The notes beneath the pieces were generated by a model. That model was given only the letters and a program-made list of their open reading frames with translations, did not search any database and was not told the DNA's origin. A stretch of 9,975 bases of DNA from Reyranella sp. Its GTDB lineage: Bacteria; Pseudomonadota; Alphaproteobacteria; Reyranellales; Reyranellaceae. Location: the NCBI GenBank assembly GCA_030679805.1, contig JAUXST010000877.1, positions 1-9,975 of the forward strand. The letters are read 5' to 3'. Each line of letters opens with the position of its first letter. Positions within the stretch are counted from its first letter, which is position 1. This document shows positions 7,219-9,975 of this stretch, piece after piece. Both the position numbers and the translations under genes were made by a program.

Positions 7219-7273
7219 GAGACGCGCGCGGTCCAGATGAGCCCGAACTACGCTCTTCTGGACCGCGAGTCTC
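7219..7273 (-). terminator. Large hairpin between the two receptor genes (terminator-like or mRNA-stabilising)
   Basis: Thirteen bases after the stop of the upstream receptor gene there is a perfect 11-bp inverted repeat: CGCGGTCCAGA at 7227-7237 and TCTGGACCGCG at 7257-7267. After a T-T mismatch the stem continues with GAGC (7239-7242) and GCTC (7252-7255), leaving a 9-nt loop. Outside, GAGAC (7219-7223) and GTCTC (7269-7273) extend it with a small bulge. No U-run follows on the minus strand, so complete intrinsic termination is doubtful. It may protect the upstream mRNA from 3' decay and give unequal expression of the two receptors. Confidence 0.6.
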
Positions 7274-7285
7274 CGGCTCGCTCTG

Positions 7286-8299
7286 TCACTCCACCTTCGC
7301 GCCCGACGCCTTGATCACCGGCGCCAACCGCGCCTCGTTGTCGGCGCGATACTTGGCGGTGTCGGCCGGGCTGAGCCAGCGGCGCGTGGCGCCCGCCTTC
7401 TCGAATGCCTCCATCACCTTCGGGCTCTCGAGCGCCTTCTTGAGCAGGCCGTTGGCCTTCTCGACCATCGGCTTGGGCATGCCGGCCGGCCCGCAGAAGC
7501 CACCCCATGAGACGATCTCGAAGCCGGGCAGGAACTCGGCCATGGCCGGAACGTCGGGCGCCGCGGGATGACGCTTGGCCGAGGTCACCGCGAAGGCCTT
7601 CACCTTGCCGCCCTTCATCAGGCCGAGCGGTCCCGGCAGGTTGTCGAACATCATGTCGACCTGGCCGGCCAGGATGTCCTGGTGGGCGGGCGCGCTGCCG
7701 CGATAGGGCACATGCAGGAGGTTGATCCCGGCCATCTGCTTGAACAGCTCGCCGGTGATCTGTGGGCTGGTGCCCGCACCGGAGGAGGCGAAGGAATACT
7801 TGCCCGGATTGGCCTTCGCCATCGCGATGATCTCCGGCACCGTGCTGGCCGGAAAGTCGAGCCGCGTCATCAGCATGTTCGGCGCTTCCCACAGGATGGA
7901 GATGCCGGTGACGTCGCGGCCAGCGTCGAACGGCATCTTGGCGAACAGCGTCGGCGCGATGGCGTGGGCGGCGATGGTGTAGAGGCCGATCGTGTAGCCG
8001 TCGGGCGCTGCCTTGGCGACCAGGTCGGCGCCCAGCACGCCGCCGTTGCCGCTCTTGTTCTCGATCACGAAGGTCTGGCCGGTCAGGCCGGTGAGCTCGG
8101 CGCAGACGACGCGCGACAGCGTGTCGGTCGGTCCACCGGCCGGGAAGGGTACGATGTAGCGGACGGACCTGTTCGGCCAGTCGTCGGCCGCCCGCACAAC
8201 GCCGGACGCGATCATGGGCGCAAGTGAAAGGGCGCCACCGGACAGAACGAGCGCTCGTCTACGTGAAATGGGCCGGAGGGGAAGGATCAACTTGGTCAT
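7286..8299 (-). CDS. Bug/TctC-family periplasmic solute-binding protein (upstream copy)
   Basis: A 337-residue Bug receptor closely similar along its whole length to its downstream neighbour, sharing for example the segments MTKL, SLAPMIASGV, YTIAAHAIAPTL, KYRADNEARLAP and IKASGAKVE, which points to tandem duplication. Signal peptide: ISRRRALVLSGGALSLAPMIASG, with a twin-arginine-like start and probable cut after A37 (VRA-A). Binding-site loops: PFPAGGPTDTLSR (51-63), VIENKSGNGGVLGADLVAKAAPDGY (78-102), SSGAGTSPQITGELFK (172-187), HVPYRGSAPAHQDILAGQVDMMFDN (196-220). The ATG at 8299 is chosen over an in-frame GTG at 8338 because it aligns with the MTKL start of the paralogue and keeps a normal signal length; GGAGG lies about 11 nt upstream, somewhat far. 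The loops differ from the paralogue (SSGAGTSPQ against GSGGQGTSPH), so ligands may differ. It is divergent from the hydroxyacid dehydrogenase. Confidence 0.92.
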   Translation of the reverse strand: MTKLILPLRPISRRRALVLSGGALSLAPMIASGVVRAADDWPNRSVRYIVPFPAGGPTDTLSRVVCAELTGLTGQTFVIENKSGNGGVLGADLVAKAAPDGYTIGLYTIAAHAIAPTLFAKMPFDAGRDVTGISILWEAPNMLMTRLDFPASTVPEIIAMAKANPGKYSFASSGAGTSPQITGELFKQMAGINLLHVPYRGSAPAHQDILAGQVDMMFDNLPGPLGLMKGGKVKAFAVTSAKRHPAAPDVPAMAEFLPGFEIVSWGGFCGPAGMPKPMVEKANGLLKKALESPKVMEAFEKAGATRRWLSPADTAKYRADNEARLAPVIKASGAKVE

Positions 8300-8499
8300 C
8301 TTACGCGTAGCCTCCAAAGGGTGTTCTTGTTGGTTCACATTCTACGCAAGTCGTTCCGATATGCACCATCTCCCCCTCTGCGGCTTGTCGTTCCGCGCGG
8401 CGATAGGAGAAGGCGTTGCTCTCGTCAGCGCGAGGTCTCGTTGTCGACCGTGCTACTGTGCCGTCACACCCATCCCCTGACGCCCCGGGAGCCACCCTC
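8300..8499. promoter_or_regulatory. Divergent control region between receptor and dehydrogenase genes
   Basis: About 200 bp lie between the ATG of the receptor gene (minus) and the ATG of the dehydrogenase (plus), so both promoters should be here. The sequence TCGTTCCG occurs twice in direct orientation (8351-8358 and 8388-8395), which could be a regulator half-site pair or chance. TTGTCG at 8441-8446 is a possible -35 on the plus strand, but no acceptable -10 follows at 17 bp. The dehydrogenase ribosome site GGGAG is at 8487-8491. No regulator gene is present on either side. Confidence 0.4.
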
Positions 8500-9462
8500 A
8501 TGACCACCAGCCGCGCCCATATCCTGCTCTGGACCGACTCTCCTAACGCCTATTTGGACGCCGTGAAGGTGGCCGGCCTCGACCACCGGGTCGCGATCGA
8601 CACCTTGCCGCGCAAGAACAAGCCTTCGGCCGACCAGCTTGCCCGCACCGAGGCGCTGATGGCGGGCGGCGTGCCGGCGGGCCTGCTGCCGTCGATGCCC
8701 AAGCTGCGCTGGGCCCAGGCGATGAGCGCCGGCGTCGAGGGCTGGATGGCGCTGCCCGATCTGCCCCAGGCGCTCACGCTCACCTGCGCCCGCGGGACGC
8801 ACACCGAATCGATGCCGGAAAACATCATGGCGGCGCTGTTCTATGCCGCGAAGCCGGTCAGGATCGCGGTCGAGAACCAGAAGAGCGCCAAGTGGGTGCA
8901 CACCGTGCCGCAGCCGCTGACCGGCAAGACGCTGGGCATCCTGGGCCTGGGCGTCATCGGCCAGGAAGTGGCGCGCCTCGCGTCAGCCTTCGGCATGCGC
9001 GTGATCGGTACCAAGCGCCGGCCGGGCGCTGTGCCGAACGTGGCCGAGATCCTGCCGCCGGAGCGCACCGACGAGGTGCTGGCGCAGTCGGACTATGTGC
9101 TGCTGCTGCTGCCGGCCACCAAGGAGACCGACAATTTCATCAACGCCGAGCGGCTGGCCAAGATGAAGCCTACGGCCTGGCTCATCAATTTCGGCCGCGG
9201 CCACACCATCGTCGATTCAGACCTGATCGCCGCCGCAAAGGACAAGAGGATTGCCGGCGCCGTGCTCGATGTCTTCCGTCAGGAGCCGCTGCCGTCCGAC
9301 CATCCGTTCTGGAAGGCCGAGGGCATCGTCGTGCTGCCCCACATCGGCGGCCCGCACCCGCAACGTGACAGGTTCGTGGCGCGGCTGTTCGTGGAGAATC
9401 TCGAACGGTTCCTCGACGGTGCGCCGCTGAAGGAAGTCGTCGACCGCGCCGCGGGGTATTGA
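8500..9462 (+). CDS. D-2-hydroxyacid dehydrogenase family protein
   Basis: The 320-residue cytoplasmic enzyme belongs to the family that interconverts 2-keto acids and D-2-hydroxy acids with NAD(P)H. The nucleotide-binding fold starts at TGKTLGILGLGVIGQEVARLASAFGMRVIGTKR (141-173), with G149-x-G151-x-x-G154. The second strand ends in T-K-R-R rather than an aspartate, which favours NADP(H) over NAD(H). The catalytic triad is complete: R233 (NFGRGHTIVD), E262 (RQEPLP) and H281 (LPHIGG), with the usual D257 before it. The N-terminal substrate domain has WAQAMSAGVEGW at 71-82, the normal substrate-loop region. ATG 8500 has GGGAG 8 nt upstream and aligns with family N-termini; the longer frame from a TTG at 8416 is rejected. 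The gene is divergent from the Bug receptors, suggesting it handles the acid they bring in (inference). A large inverted-repeat element begins on the base after its stop. Confidence 0.93.
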   Translation: MTTSRAHILLWTDSPNAYLDAVKVAGLDHRVAIDTLPRKNKPSADQLARTEALMAGGVPAGLLPSMPKLRWAQAMSAGVEGWMALPDLPQALTLTCARGTHTESMPENIMAALFYAAKPVRIAVENQKSAKWVHTVPQPLTGKTLGILGLGVIGQEVARLASAFGMRVIGTKRRPGAVPNVAEILPPERTDEVLAQSDYVLLLLPATKETDNFINAERLAKMKPTAWLINFGRGHTIVDSDLIAAAKDKRIAGAVLDVFRQEPLPSDHPFWKAEGIVVLPHIGGPHPQRDRFVARLFVENLERFLDGAPLKEVVDRAAGY

Positions 9463-9537
9463 TTCGCTGGGGGCGCGCCACTGGAGAGCTTGTAAATTTG
9501 TACCAGTGGTCGAGAGCTCCGACTTGTTCTCGGCCTC

Positions 9538-9658
9538 AAAGATCCCTCACTGCGTTCGGGATGACAGCTCTTCTTGAACTGGCGCATAGCGTCCAAACCA
9601 GAAAAATTGTCATCCCGAACGCACTAAATTGTCATCCCGAACGCAGTGAGGGATCTTT
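9538..9658. repeat. Inner 29-bp inverted repeat of the CATCCCGAACGCAGTGAGGGATC type
   Basis: Positions 9538-9566 and 9630-9658 are exact reverse complements over 29 bp, separated by 63 bp. Each arm is itself a short imperfect palindrome (ATCCC...GGGAT around an 11-nt loop), like a REP unit. One reading frame of this unit gives Cys-His-Pro-Glu-Arg-Ser-Glu-Gly-Ser, a peptide I recall as a recurrent spurious translation in many bacterial genomes, which points to an interspersed extragenic repeat rather than protein-coding sequence. Confidence 0.75.
9607..9623 (+). repeat. Truncated extra copy of the inner repeat unit
   Basis: TTGTCATCCCGAACGCA at 9607-9623 repeats the first 17 bases of the complete unit that starts at 9629, in the same orientation 22 bp away. 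It then diverges (ctaaa in place of gtgag). It looks like a partial duplication or a decayed unit within the larger element. Confidence 0.7.
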
Positions 9659-9803
9659 CTTCCTCGTCTAGACAACAGCGAGAACCGAAAAAATTCACCC
9701 CCTCCGGAGTGGCGCGCCCCCAGCGAAGGCCAAGCCCATCCAAACGAGACATGCTCTAGATCGGGCGACCGACCCTGCGCTCCTGAGGTGCCGTAGGTTC
9801 GGC

Positions 9804-9838
9804 TTGCATATGTTGTTATAACTCGTTATAACTTAACT
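9804..9838 (+). promoter_or_regulatory. Antitoxin promoter with double palindromic operator; predicted leaderless start
   Basis: TTGCAT (9804-9809) and TATAAC (9827-9832) are separated by exactly 17 bp and form a good sigma-70-type promoter. The predicted transcription start, seven bases past the -10 hexamer, is 9839, the A of the ATG. The 8-bp palindrome GTTATAAC occurs twice, at 9815-9822 and 9825-9832, with centres 10 bp apart (one helical turn), and the second copy overlaps the -10. This fits autorepression by the AbrB-fold antitoxin encoded next. No Shine-Dalgarno sequence is present between operator and ATG. Confidence 0.6.
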
Positions 9839-9975
9839 ATGAAAGTCGACATTCGCCCGATCGGCAACTCATTGGGTGTCATTCTTCCCAGGTCGATCCT
9901 CAAGTCTTGGGGCGTGGGCGAGGGCGACCAACTGGAAATAACCGACAAAGGTTTGCACCCCTCCAGAAAGGGCGG
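9839..9975 (+). CDS. MazE/AbrB/SpoVT-type antitoxin, N-terminal part
   Basis: The visible 45 residues form a swapped-hairpin AbrB/MazE DNA-binding domain: MKVDIRPIGNSLGVILPRSI, then LKSWGVGEGDQLEIT and a DKGL turn. The I-G-N-S-x-G-V-x-L-P core and the following W-G-V-x-E-G-D are the hallmark of MazE-like antitoxins. In this family the N-terminal domain binds the promoter of its own operon and a C-terminal tail neutralises a toxin (MazF, Doc/Fic or PIN type) encoded immediately downstream. The toxin and tail lie beyond the window, so the partner type cannot be stated. The ATG at 9839 lacks a ribosome site but coincides with the predicted transcription start, suggesting leaderless translation. 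A solitary AbrB-type regulator is the alternative. Placement right after a repeat element is typical of accessory, mobile gene sites. Confidence 0.82.
   Translation, partial: MKVDIRPIGNSLGVILPRSILKSWGVGEGDQLEITDKGLHPSRKG

Larger units (their letters stand above)
9463..9727. repeat. 265-bp composite inverted-repeat (MITE-like) element
   Basis: The element is bounded by a perfect 20-bp terminal inverted repeat: 9463-9482, beginning TTCGCTGGGGGCGCGCC, and its complement at 9708-9727, ending GGCGCGCCCCCAGCGAA. After a 2-nt bulge, GGAG (9483-9486) and CTCC (about 9702-9705) extend the stem. It holds no credible gene, encloses a second, 29-bp inverted repeat, and starts directly after the TGA (9460-9462) of the dehydrogenase. 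The flanks (tattga / ggccaa) show no target-site duplication. It could be a miniature transposable element, an interspersed palindromic unit, or a large bidirectional terminator for the dehydrogenase and whatever faces it. The structure is seen; its nature is inferred. Confidence 0.7.

Noticed and set aside
8300..8338. GTG at 8338 as start of the upstream receptor gene
   Set aside because: It would add 13 charged residues before the signal peptide; ATG 8299 aligns with the paralogue's MTKL start.
8351..8395. Direct repeat TCGTTCCG as a defined regulator site
   Set aside because: Only 8 bp with two copies and no symmetry; noted in the intergenic entry but not strong enough to call.
8416..8499. 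TTG at 8416 as start of the dehydrogenase
   Set aside because: The extra 28 residues are not family-like, and ATG 8500 has a well-placed GGGAG.
9459..9671. Open frames ending in CHPERSEGS-type peptides near the repeat element
   Set aside because: The peptide is the translation of the interspersed palindromic repeat; no start site or homology supports a gene.
9759..9862. 10-bp inverted repeat GATCGGGCGA (9759-9768) and TCGCCCGATC (9853-9862) flanking the antitoxin promoter
   Set aside because: The right arm lies in codons for the conserved R-P-I-G core, so protein constraint and GC bias explain it as well as DNA looping would.
1..9975. CRISPR array, tRNA, rRNA, integrase or transposase genes
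   Set aside because: None found: no regularly spaced repeats, no cloverleaf-like or rRNA-like segments, and no recombinase motifs in any convincing frame.

Overview
The window is high-GC, gene-dense DNA from what looks like an alphaproteobacterium, probably an environmental member of the Rhizobiales/Rhodospirillales type (a Reyranella- or Bradyrhizobium-like genome would fit). This is an inference. It rests on the GC-biased codon use, the orphan Bug/TctC solute receptors, the luciferase-like monooxygenases, a FixL-like PAS histidine kinase and an interspersed GTCATCCCGAACGC-type palindromic repeat.

Layout. (1) 1-355, minus: N-terminal part of a ketopantoate-reductase-like Rossmann protein, running off the left edge. 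(2) 356-495: divergent control region with a GC-rich palindrome and a possible five-codon leader ORF. (3) 496-2756, plus: two tandem luciferase-like (LLM) flavin-dependent oxidoreductases 11 nt apart. (4) 2765-5859, minus: a two-component pair, with a single-domain response regulator first and then an 851-aa membrane histidine kinase with three PAS domains. The regulator appears to start at a rare ATT codon. (5) 6120-8299, minus: two similar periplasmic Bug/TctC solute-binding proteins in tandem, with a large hairpin between them and no TctA/TctB permease in view. (6) 8500-9462, plus: a D-2-hydroxyacid dehydrogenase, divergent from the receptors. (7) 9463-9727: a 265-bp non-coding composite inverted-repeat element that begins on the base after the dehydrogenase stop codon. 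(8) 9804-9975, plus: promoter, double-palindrome operator and first 45 codons of a MazE/AbrB-type antitoxin, cut by the right edge.

How the genes may work together. The receptors and the dehydrogenase share a divergent control region, and Bug proteins bind carboxylates, so a 2-hydroxy- or 2-keto-acid uptake and reduction module is plausible but unproven. The two LLM oxidoreductases and the divergent ketopantoate-reductase-like gene look like a small catabolic redox locus of unknown substrate. The two-component pair could sense redox, gas or metabolite state through its PAS domains, but nothing in the sequence ties it to the neighbouring genes.

No complete new defence or mobile system is visible. 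The most distinctive signals are the ATT-start response regulator, the predicted leaderless antitoxin mRNA with a helical-phase double operator, and the nested palindromic element after the dehydrogenase gene.
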